From positions 1 through 14,788 of the forward strand of contig JAUIFJ010000053.1 of the NCBI GenBank assembly GCA_030429345.1: a stretch of DNA of 14,788 nucleotides, read 5' to 3'. The notes below the pieces were generated by a model. The model had not been told where the DNA came from. It made no database searches and saw only the letters and a list, made by a program, of their open reading frames with translations. The translations under genes were made by a program, and so were the position numbers. The DNA comes from a bacterium. GTDB lineage: Bacteria; CAIWAD01. Below, in pieces: positions 6,571 to 12,837 of this stretch (position 1 is its first letter; each line of letters opens with the position of its first letter).

Positions 6571-6759
6571 CTATTTGCGGTTTCGTCTACGCGACTTCTT
6601 GATCATCCGGCGGCGAGAGCTTTTCGATCGGGATACTCGCCTGTCGGCGGCTGTGCGCTGGCGAACGCCGGGAGTTCGATCGAAAGACATGGGCAAGGAT
6701 GTCGTGCTGCCACTCAATGCAGCTCCGGCGACCAGCAGAAGCCCAGTCAGCTGTCTCAC
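6571..6759 (-). CDS. Small protein with hydrophobic N terminus and basic tail
   Basis: This is a 62-residue protein. A hydrophobic segment (LTGLLLVAGAALSG, residues 4-17) looks like a signal peptide or membrane anchor, and the C terminus is dense in Arg, Lys and Ser (SKSSRRRMIKKSRRRNRK). The GTG at 6759 overlaps the preceding stop as GTGA, and GGAAAGGGG lies about five bases upstream, which supports translation. The basic tail could bind nucleic acid or acidic lipids. The function is unknown; an envelope or lysis-related peptide is only a guess. Confidence 0.55.
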   Translation of the reverse strand: MRQLTGLLLVAGAALSGSTTSLPMSFDRTPGVRQRTAADRRVSRSKSSRRRMIKKSRRRNRK

Positions 6760-7304
6760 AAATACCCCTTTCCAGCAGAATTCTTCAGCTTGATCACCAG
6801 GTGGATTTCATGCGGCGGGCTCTGGCCATCGGCGGGTCTGTGTGGCGGGCGGATCCCATGCCCGCCCTGGCAGCCGTAGTGCGGCCACGGCAGTTCGGGA
6901 TGCAGGCTGCAGACCTGGGTGTGTGGCAGGGTCTCCGGATCCGGCTCCGTCCACTCGATCAAGTCACGCAGGAACTGTCCCCAGGTAGGGCCGGCTTCCC
7001 CGACGGCCAGGTCATGCTGGTCCGGCAGGGCAATCGGGATGGTGCAGACGCGCTGCTCCTGCGCCTCAAGGGCAGGTGTAGTCGTGGGTGGCGCATCCAC
7101 TCCCTGGGCGTTCAACCGCTCCGCCCTGGCATTCAGGATCCGCCACAGGGCGTGCCAGCCGGAGGAACCGTGCCGCAGGCCAAAGAGAGTGCGGTTCTCG
7201 GCCAGCTCGCGGATCACGGCATACAGGTCTTCCAGCTCGTCAGCCGGGTTCATGGGCCTGGTGGAGAACAGGCGCGGGATCGGATGGGAGGGACTGCCCT
7301 TCAT
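6756..7304 (-). CDS. Hypothetical protein with C-terminal Cys/His motif
   Basis: This is a 182-residue protein of unknown function. Residues 20-65 are helical (LEDLYAVIRELAENRTLFGL), a Pro/Thr linker follows, and near the C terminus VCSLHPELPWPHYGCQGGHG has Cys132, His135, His142 and Cys145 that could hold one zinc. Its ATG at 7304 overlaps the upstream stop as ATGA; a Met at residue 18 is a less likely start. It sits in the third transcription unit between two coupled small genes. Confidence 0.65.
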   Translation of the reverse strand: MKGSPSHPIPRLFSTRPMNPADELEDLYAVIRELAENRTLFGLRHGSSGWHALWRILNARAERLNAQGVDAPPTTTPALEAQEQRVCTIPIALPDQHDLAVGEAGPTWGQFLRDLIEWTEPDPETLPHTQVCSLHPELPWPHYGCQGGHGIRPPHRPADGQSPPHEIHLVIKLKNSAGKGYL

Positions 7305-7648
7305 TGCCGGACCGTTCCCCGGGCGAGGATCGCGCCGGCCGGCAGGTGCCGCTCCTGCAGCTCACCCGTCACGGCGTGTGACAGTTTGAACTGCGCGGGC
7401 CGCCTGACCACCAGGCACCAGTCGGCGCCGCCTTCCAGACCGGGATACTGTTCGATCCGGATCCCGCGGTAGCTTTCATCCTGGAGAAGTGGTCTATGCG
7501 TCCCGTGGGCATCCAGAACGGCCTGGACCAGGGTATCGCGACCCCTGCGGGTCATCATCAGCCGCAGGTCCCCCGTGCGGTGGTACCCGCCCCCATGGGC
7601 GGTCAGGCCTTCGTCCAGCTCGGTCAGGATGGTCTGTACATCGGTCAC
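7301..7648 (-). CDS. Hypothetical protein, first gene of the third unit
   Basis: This is a 115-residue protein beginning VTDVQTILTELDEGLTAHGG. The GTG at 7648 is chosen because GGAGG lies eight bases upstream; the frame remains open to a TTG at 7696, but that would put the conserved 48-bp element partly inside the gene. The central part is strand-rich (IRIEQYPGL, DWCLVVRRPAQFKLSH). I see no known domain. The start lies 19 bp downstream of the conserved element at 7667-7714, so this is probably the first gene of a long operon running to 1762 or to 3033. Confidence 0.65.
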   Translation of the reverse strand: MTDVQTILTELDEGLTAHGGGYHRTGDLRLMMTRRGRDTLVQAVLDAHGTHRPLLQDESYRGIRIEQYPGLEGGADWCLVVRRPAQFKLSHAVTGELQERHLPAGAILARGTVRQ

Positions 7649-7666
7649 CAGGTAGTCCTCCAGTTC

Positions 7667-7714
7667 GGGGTGTCTACCTACGTATGGGGCAAGCAAATCC
7701 TGATTTGTGACAGG
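7667..7714 (-). promoter_or_regulatory. Conserved 48-bp promoter/operator element, copy A
   Basis: This segment matches 13120-13167 at 41 of 48 positions. Its minus-strand end lies 18 bp before the start codon at 7648. Shared blocks are TACGTATGGGGC and TTTGTGACAGG on the plus strand. The TACGTA core could serve as a -10 box (read on the minus strand), and the CCTGTCACAAA block as an upstream binding site. No good sigma-70 -35 match is seen, so an activator-dependent or element-specific promoter is likely (inference). Confidence 0.65.
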
Positions 7715-7734
7715 CCCAGAGAAAAAAGGTCAAA

Positions 7735-7769
7735 AAAAGAGCAGCCGAAGCTGCTCTTTGTGTGTGACG
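7735..7769 (-). terminator. Intrinsic terminator, left copy of a 35-bp repeat
   Basis: On the minus strand AAAGAGCAGC-TTCG-GCTGCTCTTT forms a strong hairpin with a stable TTCG-type loop, followed by a run of T (from the A-tract at 7732-7738). It lies 15 bp after the stop of the membrane-protein gene at 7784, as expected for its terminator. The whole 35 bp is repeated exactly at 8897-8931. Confidence 0.9.
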
Positions 7770-7783
7770 AGAAAAGGCTGCCG

Positions 7784-8542
7784 CTAGAAGTTTTTGGGAT
7801 CCTTCATTGAAGCGTAAACACTTAGACTGAAGCGATTAGCAGTTTGGATTCGATCTCTTGGGAAGATCATTGCGAAATCCTCCGGGGAAACATCACAATC
7901 CTCAATGCTTCCAAGCCTGGTATACACACTCTTGTAGTTTGTTGTAATCGTTAGCCGCTTAGAATTTGGATCTCTATATCCACTGAGGTAGGGAAGCAGT
8001 GTAAAATACTTCTTTTCAACTCTCTCGAACGCTACCCTAGTGACTTGACCGATGTATACTTTGCCATTTTTCAAAGTAACACTAACAGGAAACTCATATT
8101 CATATGAATCGAGCAATAACAACTCAAGGTCATTCTCTTGGACGGCTTTACGAAGCGCTCGGACCCTATCTTCTAGCGGTTTCCTTCTGGCTCTCCACCT
8201 AAGAAACGAAACATACAGCAGAGAGATGAGCAGGTTGGCTGTACAGAATGCATAGACTTCAGCATCACTGGAGTCTGCACCCGACAAACTGCCAACTCTC
8301 AATCGAATCTGACTTGTAATCCACTTATGAACATGATCCCAAATTGATGTACACCCCGAAAGTACGACTAAATCCAAACCAAAGATTACCAGGGAAGAAA
8401 TCAAGAATAGAATTAATGACCAGAACGCAATATTGAAGTACTGCTCGTGCCCCGTTCTCTGCTGGGACTCGTATACCTGATTCAAGCTCCACTGGGTATA
8501 CAAGTAACCCGGCACAAGAAACAGAAGAATGAACAGATTCAT
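7784..8542 (-). CDS. Three-segment membrane protein with a cytosolic beta-rich domain
   Basis: This is a 252-residue protein. Hydrophobic segments at about 1-17, 38-62 and 98-114 predict three membrane helices. A basic stretch (LRWRARRKPLEDRVRALRKA) follows, then a soluble domain from about 150 with VSVTLKNGKVYIGQVTRV, LLPYLSGYRD and LTITTNYKSVY. I recall this pattern from bacterial membrane proteins of unknown function, somewhat like DUF6338. The gene is clearly richer in A and T than its neighbours and sits with the next gene in a cassette between two identical terminators, so it was probably acquired separately. Its ATG overlaps the upstream stop as ATGA. Phage cassettes of this type often carry superinfection-exclusion or defence genes; that role is not shown here. 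Confidence 0.82.
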   Translation of the reverse strand: MNLFILLFLVPGYLYTQWSLNQVYESQQRTGHEQYFNIAFWSLILFLISSLVIFGLDLVVLSGCTSIWDHVHKWITSQIRLRVGSLSGADSSDAEVYAFCTANLLISLLYVSFLRWRARRKPLEDRVRALRKAVQENDLELLLLDSYEYEFPVSVTLKNGKVYIGQVTRVAFERVEKKYFTLLPYLSGYRDPNSKRLTITTNYKSVYTRLGSIEDCDVSPEDFAMIFPRDRIQTANRFSLSVYASMKDPKNF

Positions 8543-8709
8543 GCAGACTGCTTCGCCGGCGCCTGCGGCTCTTCAACATGGATTTTTTCCAGTTCCTTCA
8601 TAGCCTTCTTAAACGCATCTGATTGCATGAACTTGCGAACATCAATTTCAACGACTCCCGTCAATGAAATCGACTTCACACCATCTTGTGATTTCTTTAC
8701 GCTGTCCAT
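8539..8709 (-). CDS. Small 56-residue protein coupled to the membrane protein
   Basis: The protein reads MDSVKKSQDGVKSISLTGVV at the start, has a helical middle (SDAFKKAMKELEKIHVEE) and ends in a polar Ala/Pro tail. The ATG at 8709 has GGGAGGA five bases upstream; an earlier ATG at 8739 would place this ribosome site inside the gene. Its stop overlaps the start of the membrane-protein gene as ATGA, so the two are probably made together and may act together. No known family is recognised. Base composition is intermediate to AT-rich, like its partner. Confidence 0.68.
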   Translation of the reverse strand: MDSVKKSQDGVKSISLTGVVEIDVRKFMQSDAFKKAMKELEKIHVEEPQAPAKQSA

Positions 8710-8896
8710 GGTGGTCCTCCCAACCGAAAAAAGGGGCAATGAAACTCAAATTGCAATCCAAATCGGTCCCTCCTCCAAAAGGATTACACCTGAGTCATTT
8801 CCTGAAAACTATTTCGCCGGGGGGTGGGACATATTTCTAAGCTACTGATATTTGGATCATTGAGGTGTACCCTTTCAGGATTTTTTGGGCAAAAGG
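8710..8896. other. AT-richer gap, probable promoter region of the two-gene cassette
   Basis: No gene is supported. On the minus strand the sequence TTTTCA, 16 bases, then TAATCC (near 8798-8771) is a weak sigma-70-like candidate. Because a strong terminator lies just upstream in the direction of transcription, the cassette must have its own promoter somewhere here. Confidence 0.35.
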
Positions 8897-8931
8897 AAAA
8901 GAGCAGCCGAAGCTGCTCTTTGTGTGTGACG
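8897..8931 (-). terminator. Intrinsic terminator, right copy of a 35-bp repeat
   Basis: The hairpin and flanks are identical to 7735-7769. Read on the minus strand, the GAGCAGC/GCTGCTC stem is followed by TTTTCC and TTTT. It lies 13 bp after the stop of the gene at 8945 and ends the long unit that starts at 13102. Confidence 0.85.
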
Positions 8932-8944
8932 CTGGATCCGAAGG

Positions 8945-9166
8945 CTATTCATTCTCGACCTCGATAGTAATGCGGACACGCCGCTTGACCCCATCGCCTG
9001 CAGCAACGGCCTCGATGGGGAAGCAGCCCCCAACGAAGTCCTTGAGTTCGTCCTTCACACGGTCGTTGGACAGGAATCCACTGTAATTCTCCAGCCCATT
9101 CAGAATCGTCTGCTCCATTTTCTCGTCCTTGGGGACGAGGCGAGTAAGCGTGCGCGTGAACTTCAT
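8945..9166 (-). CDS. Small hypothetical protein
   Basis: This is a 73-residue protein starting MKFTRTLTRLVPKDEKMEQT, with a helical middle and a strand-rich end (VKRRVRITIEVENE). The ATG at 9166 has AAAGGAAG about five bases upstream. It is the last gene before the terminator at 8897-8931 and follows the preceding gene after 25 bp. The family is not recognised. Confidence 0.68.
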   Translation of the reverse strand: MKFTRTLTRLVPKDEKMEQTILNGLENYSGFLSNDRVKDELKDFVGGCFPIEAVAAGDGVKRRVRITIEVENE

Positions 9167-9191
9167 AGGTCTTCCTTTCGGTCAATGTGTG

Positions 9192-9467
9192 TCATTTGAA
9201 ATTGTTCCAGTCCTGGGTTTCGAGCCAACGAAGGGCCTGGCCGGCTGTCAAGCCGGTGGGGAACTCTAGACCCAACCGCCGCAGAATCGTGCGCCTGGCC
9301 CTGCCGTTGCCCCGCGGCCAACGCTTGGGTCTGGTCTGCTCGGCCTGAAACGCCAAGGCATCGATCCTGCGGTTCAGGGCCCGCAGGCCTTCTCGATCTC
9401 CGTAGAAGGGAACGCCAGCAAAGCGGGGTGGGACAGGATCCCCCTGTCCTTGCCTACTGCGCAACAT
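9192..9467 (-). CDS. Small basic hypothetical protein
   Basis: This is a 91-residue protein, rich in Arg and helical, containing YGDREGLRALNRRIDALAFQ and an Arg-rich stretch (RGNGRARRTILRRLG). It ends with a short 'AGQALRWLETQDWNNFK' helix. The ATG at 9467 lies 14 bases inside the end of the upstream HTH gene; the ribosome site is poor, so translation may depend on coupling. The basic charge suggests nucleic-acid contact, but no known fold is seen. Confidence 0.58.
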   Translation of the reverse strand: MLRSRQGQGDPVPPRFAGVPFYGDREGLRALNRRIDALAFQAEQTRPKRWPRGNGRARRTILRRLGLEFPTGLTAGQALRWLETQDWNNFK

Positions 9468-9747
9468 CCGCTGCCGGCCCCAGTAGCCCGTCCGTCAGGT
9501 CACCCACGCCATCCAGATCGAAGTGCTGCACCAGGCGCAGGAGGGTTCGCAGCCCCGGCATCTGGTCCCTGGGCTTCAGGATCCCCTGCAGGCTGCCCAT
9601 GCTGATGCCCGCGGCGCGGGCCACGGTGGCCGGCACTGCAGGCGGATCAGACTCCTGCATCAAAAGCCGAACGTTGTGTGACAGGCGGTGAAGGACCTCG
9701 TGGTCCAGCTCGGAAAGCGGCTGGCGCCGTGCCCGCGGCTCGCTCAT
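9454..9747 (-). CDS. Small Cro/CI-like HTH protein
   Basis: This is a 97-residue protein with a helix-turn-helix at about 36-78, reading PATVARAAGISMGSLQGILK, followed by a RTLLRLVQHF helix. This matches XRE-type DNA-binding domains. The N-terminal 35 residues form an additional helix (LDHEVLHRLSHNVRLLMQES). Its ATG overlaps the stop of the two-HTH gene upstream as ATGA. It is probably a transcription regulator coupled to that protein. Confidence 0.77.
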   Translation of the reverse strand: MSEPRARRQPLSELDHEVLHRLSHNVRLLMQESDPPAVPATVARAAGISMGSLQGILKPRDQMPGLRTLLRLVQHFDLDGVGDLTDGLLGPAADVAQ

Positions 9748-10544
9748 GCCTCACCGCCTTTCAGGCCAGCCTTCTCCAGGTAGGCCAAGCCTTCCAAGTG
9801 CAGGTCCGTGATGTGCTCGGCCTTCAGCCCATAGACCAGCTGGGCAATCCGCATCCGGTTCCGCAAATCCGGCTTCTGGGTCTTGTTCGCCCACTTGTAG
9901 AGGGTGCGGACATGGACGCCTAGCTCCTCGGCCGCGCGGCTGTCCACCTTGCCGGGCTGGGCCAGCAGCCGCTTCAGTTTCAGGATCAGGGGATCCCCCC
10001 TGGAATCCATGTCCGCCGTGCCCGCCAGCTGCTCCGGACTCGGCTTTCGCACATCGTAGACCCAGCAGGCGATTTCCTGGCGATGGCGCTGGCTGGGAAT
10101 GGATCGCCCTTCAGCCCATTGCTCGATCAGATCCACGGGTGCGCCCACGTCCTCAGCGAAGACCATGATGGCAGCCGGGTCCGTCCTGGAGAGCAGGTAG
10201 CGCAGGCGGTTCATCAGCGGATCGCGGGGCACACGCTGGTCCAGCAGCTGCTGCAACTGTTGTTCCAGGTTGCGCTTGAGCCGCATCTCCAGTCTGAGCA
10301 CTTCGGCCTTTGTGGTAGCCGCCTGCGCCTTCGAGTCCTCCCTGATCCTGCGATCGCAGTAGCGTTCCGCATCACGGGCAAGCTGGTTCTGCCCATCGAC
10401 CGCAGCGTCCACTGCGCCCTGCAGGCGATTGATGCGCGCGACCAGCAGGTCCACAGCGGTCTTCCAGTCCGTACTGGTAATCCACCGCCAGAAGGCCTTG
10501 AGCGGACCCGGTCGCAGTGCCCGGTATTGGTGATCCACATGCAT
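9744..10544 (-). CDS. Coiled-coil protein with two helix-turn-helix domains
   Basis: This 266-residue protein has three parts. Residues 27-103 form a long charged helix or coiled coil (LVARINRLQGAVDAAVD, then VLRLEMRLKRNLEQQLQQLL). Residues 109-165 carry a first HTH (FAEDVGAPVDLIEQWAEGRS), and residues 185-240 a second (SRAAEELGVHVRTLYKWANK). Each HTH ends in a similar CWVYDV/QLVYGL helix, so they look like tandem copies. A protein that dimerises through the coil could bind two or more operator sites and bridge DNA. The ATG at 10544 has GGAGGG seven bases upstream. Its stop is coupled to the small HTH gene. The function is inferred from the domains only. Confidence 0.78.
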   Translation of the reverse strand: MHVDHQYRALRPGPLKAFWRWITSTDWKTAVDLLVARINRLQGAVDAAVDGQNQLARDAERYCDRRIREDSKAQAATTKAEVLRLEMRLKRNLEQQLQQLLDQRVPRDPLMNRLRYLLSRTDPAAIMVFAEDVGAPVDLIEQWAEGRSIPSQRHRQEIACWVYDVRKPSPEQLAGTADMDSRGDPLILKLKRLLAQPGKVDSRAAEELGVHVRTLYKWANKTQKPDLRNRMRIAQLVYGLKAEHITDLHLEGLAYLEKAGLKGGEA

Positions 10545-10560
10545 ATACTTTCCCTCCGTG

Positions 10561-10938
10561 TTACAGTCCCAGCAGCTGCTGCAGGACCACCATGCCGATC
10601 AGGACGCCCACCAGGTCGACGACCAGGTCTGACCAGCTGAAGCCATCGGCGCGCAGAAACTGGTCCCTCAAGTCCCCGAAGGGCCGCTCGTACCACAGGG
10701 GTTTGAAGCCATCGCCCACTTCCCAGAGCAGACCCAGCAGGAGCGCCCAGCCCGCGGCCGGAAGCTCGGGCCGTCCTGCCCCCGACTTGTAGACCAGCAG
10801 TCCGATCCCCACACAGAGGGCAAGGCTGCCAAACAGGTGGATCCAGGTGTGGCGATCGAGGACAAAGCGCCGGTTGAACCGGAAGGGCATGGTTCCCAGG
10901 TGGAAGAGAGTCGTGATCCATCGCGGCGGGCTACTCAT
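10561..10938 (-). CDS. YfiM/VanZ-like small membrane protein
   Basis: This is a 125-residue protein with hydrophobic segments at about 33-50, 62-73 and 104-123. The pattern WEVGDGFKPLW (72-82), followed by GFSWSDLVVDLVGVLIG (99-115), resembles the E-x2-D...FSWxDLxxDxxG signature of the YfiM (DUF2279) family, relatives of VanZ-like membrane proteins. Their function is not known. The ATG at 10938 sits eight bases inside the end of the HU-like gene and is preceded by GGAGGT at ideal spacing. Its place between DNA-binding genes is unusual. The gene is firm; the family is a moderate call. Confidence 0.78.
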   Translation of the reverse strand: MSSPPRWITTLFHLGTMPFRFNRRFVLDRHTWIHLFGSLALCVGIGLLVYKSGAGRPELPAAGWALLLGLLWEVGDGFKPLWYERPFGDLRDQFLRADGFSWSDLVVDLVGVLIGMVVLQQLLGL

Positions 10939-11248
10939 CGGCCACCTCCTTCGGTTTCATGCGACGTTCCGGACTGGGTGGGATCCGCTCCTTCAGGCCA
11001 CGCTTCACGGACTCGGCGGGATAGAAGACCAGGCGTGTATGCGAGTCTGCGAATCTGCTCCTTCGACGTTCGACCAATTGGAAGCGGCCCAGGTTGAGGA
11101 GTGTCAGGCTGTCCTGCGTTTCCAGCTCGTCCATCAAGTCCAGCATGGCCTGGGTAGTCTGGGTCAGGATGGTCTGACACTTCTCCACCGAGCTCGCAAC
11201 CCCCAGCTCTTTCATCCGGACAGCCAAGTCGCGGTTCTTGTATCTCAT
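10931..11248 (-). CDS. HU/IHF-like DNA-binding protein with a short arm
   Basis: This is a 105-residue protein. The first 45 residues form the helix pair of the HU/IHF fold (SVEKCQTILTQTTQAMLDLM), followed by a LTLLNLGRFQLVERRRSR strand region corresponding to the L-x-G-FGxF-x-V segment of HU, then TRLVFYPAESVKRGLKERI, the equivalent of the closing strand and helix. The beta-arm between them is about ten residues shorter than in HU and lacks the usual Arg-Asn-Pro tip that kinks DNA, so bending may be weak or altered. A basic tail of about 20 residues is added. The ATG at 11248 has TTTGGAG upstream; an open frame further back shows no ribosome site. Confidence 0.78.
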   Translation of the reverse strand: MRYKNRDLAVRMKELGVASSVEKCQTILTQTTQAMLDLMDELETQDSLTLLNLGRFQLVERRRSRFADSHTRLVFYPAESVKRGLKERIPPSPERRMKPKEVADE

Positions 11249-11264
11249 CCGTGCTCCAAAATGT

Positions 11265-11322
11265 GGCCCGGCAACCGTCCCTCCACCTCCCCCCCGGAAA
11301 GTGTTGTTCAGGCTGCCGGGCC
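11265..11322 (-). promoter_or_regulatory. Long-loop hairpin in the leader of the HU-like gene
   Basis: GGCCCGGCA at 11265-11273 pairs with TGCCGGGCC at 11314-11322. On the minus-strand RNA the loop carries a G-rich run (GGGGGGGAGGTGGAGGG). The 3' arm ends a few bases before the ribosome site of the HU-like gene. ACATTTT follows the stem, so it may be a weak terminator or a control of translation. Confidence 0.5.
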
Positions 11323-11330
11323 CAACAAGA

Positions 11331-12353
11331 CTAGTCGCCGAAGGGGTCGAGGGTGCCTTCCTCGTCGCCGCCGGCGCCCTGGTCATTGGTCACTTCATCT
11401 TCATGCGCATCACCTCCATCCGGGCTGGATTCCTGTTCCTCTTCGGAGGCCGGTTCCCCCGCCCGGGGCTGGGCGACTGCCGGGTCGGAATCCACTTCCC
11501 CGGGCGGGTTGGCCGGCTCTTCGGGATTGTTCTCCACCACCGGGCGCGGCGTGTGCGTCACAACCGTGATCCGCCCGGTCTTCTTGTCCAGCTCGGCGCT
11601 GTACTGGAATTCGGATTCGAAGAGCGGATACTTCTCCCTGAGCTCGTTGATCCGCTCCACCGGTTCCAGCAGCCGCTGGATCTGCTCATCCACCAACTTG
11701 GCCGTCGACTGCATGCGGATCACGTCATTCATCTTCTCCGCAGTCAGCAGGCAGGTCTTGGCGTTGTCGCGCGCATCCAGCAGCTGGCCGAACACAGTGC
11801 GCCAGCCGCGGGTGTGCGTCATCTCCTGCAGGTCCAGCAGCTCCTGGACCAGGTCCTGGTAGTCGCGTGTGGCAGCCGGCGGCGGTCCTTCCGGCTTTTC
11901 GGGCTCCTCATCCTCCTCCGGCTCTTCCGGCGGATCCGTTTCTTCCTGCTCCTCGGCTTCCGCCGCCTGGGCCTGCTCCTCCGACTCTTCGGCTTCCGGG
12001 TCCGTGGCAGCCGGTTCTGCCACATCCTCCGTAGCGGCCAGCTTTTCGTCTTCCTCGTCCGGTGTGTCATCCAGCTCCGTTGCCGGGGCACCAGCGGCTT
12101 CGCCGCCAGCCTCCAGCTGTTCCAGCCAGCTCTGGTCCACGAGGACCTCGCGCGGCTTGTTGTCAAAGGGTGTGACAACCCCTTGCTGCTCCAGCAGGTC
12201 GACCAGCTTGCCCGCCCGGCTGTACCCGATTTTCAATTCACGCTGGAGCAGGCTTATGGCGCAGCGCTGGGTCTGGATCACAATCCGGGCCGCTTCGAGG
12301 AACAGGTCATCCTGCTCCATCGCCGGGGCCAGTGTTTCAGTCTGTCCTTCCAT
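11331..12353 (-). CDS. Free-standing FtsK gamma-like winged-helix protein with acidic linkers
   Basis: This is a 340-residue protein. Residues 13-73 match the gamma domain at the C terminus of the FtsK DNA translocase: DLFLEAARIVIQ, then ISLLQRELKIGYSRAGKLVD, LLEQQGVV and PREVL. In FtsK this winged helix recognises the GGGNAGGG KOPS sequence and activates the XerD recombinase. No motor domain or Walker motif is present. A long Glu/Asp/Ala/Pro linker (84-160) follows, then a helical segment (163-247, DYQDLVQELLDLQEM onward) and an acidic tail to residue 340. The ATG at 12353 has GAGGA five bases upstream and overlaps the end of the preceding gene by 17 bp. It may load the gamma domain on DNA sites or steer host Xer recombination (inference). 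Confidence 0.85.
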   Translation of the reverse strand: MEGQTETLAPAMEQDDLFLEAARIVIQTQRCAISLLQRELKIGYSRAGKLVDLLEQQGVVTPFDNKPREVLVDQSWLEQLEAGGEAAGAPATELDDTPDEEDEKLAATEDVAEPAATDPEAEESEEQAQAAEAEEQEETDPPEEPEEDEEPEKPEGPPPAATRDYQDLVQELLDLQEMTHTRGWRTVFGQLLDARDNAKTCLLTAEKMNDVIRMQSTAKLVDEQIQRLLEPVERINELREKYPLFESEFQYSAELDKKTGRITVVTHTPRPVVENNPEEPANPPGEVDSDPAVAQPRAGEPASEEEQESSPDGGDAHEDEVTNDQGAGGDEEGTLDPFGD

Positions 12354-12837
12354 CGGGGTCCTCATGATTTGGAATGGTGTGTGCGGCATGGTTTGCCAGG
12401 CTGAGACCACAGTCTTTCGTGGCCTCCAGGGATTTCAGCGCATCGGCCAAGAGCAGGCTCTCCCGGTCGGCCGGCACATCCATCACCGACAGGCATGCCT
12501 GTGCGTTGGCCACGTGGGTCAGCAGGTGGGTGATCTGGGTCAGGATTGGAAGGCACAGCCCGTCTACCGTGCGCCGGTGTGCTAGGCGGATTTCCCGCCG
12601 TGCTTCCTGCAAGGAGATCCGGCCCGTGGCACAGGCGCTGTGCAGCAGTTCCAGCAGCATCTGTGCTGCCTGGGAATCCACACACGCAGGCCTGAGGGCC
12701 TCCAGCTGGGCCAGGAACTTCTGTGTGGTGCGCTGGCCTAGTCTCTGGGGACGAATTGCAACCCAGGTGATGCCAGCGCCTAACAGCATGCAACACAGGG
12801 CAGCCAGAACGGCATGGGGCGTCGTGACCTCAATCAT
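12337..12837 (-). CDS. Membrane-anchored hypothetical protein
   Basis: This is a 166-residue protein. The N terminus (HAVLAALCCMLLGAGITWVA, residues 8-27) is a single membrane helix, and the rest is a helical soluble domain with several Cys and His residues (LLELLHSACATG, ITHLLTHVANAQACL). The ATG at 12837 has GAGGT at good spacing and overlaps the end of the excisionase-like gene by eight bases. A longer frame upstream is a shadow of that gene. It is not recognised. Its position between the excisionase-like and FtsK gamma-like genes may mean a joint role at the membrane or division site, which is only a guess. Confidence 0.7.
   Translation of the reverse strand: MIEVTTPHAVLAALCCMLLGAGITWVAIRPQRLGQRTTQKFLAQLEALRPACVDSQAAQMLLELLHSACATGRISLQEARREIRLAHRRTVDGLCLPILTQITHLLTHVANAQACLSVMDVPADRESLLLADALKSLEATKDCGLSLANHAAHTIPNHEDPDGRTD

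Noticed and set aside
11238-12404. Long plus-strand open frame of 388 codons
   Set aside because: It lies opposite the FtsK gamma-like gene, is leucine/arginine-biased as expected for the complement of an acidic linker, and has no ribosome site.
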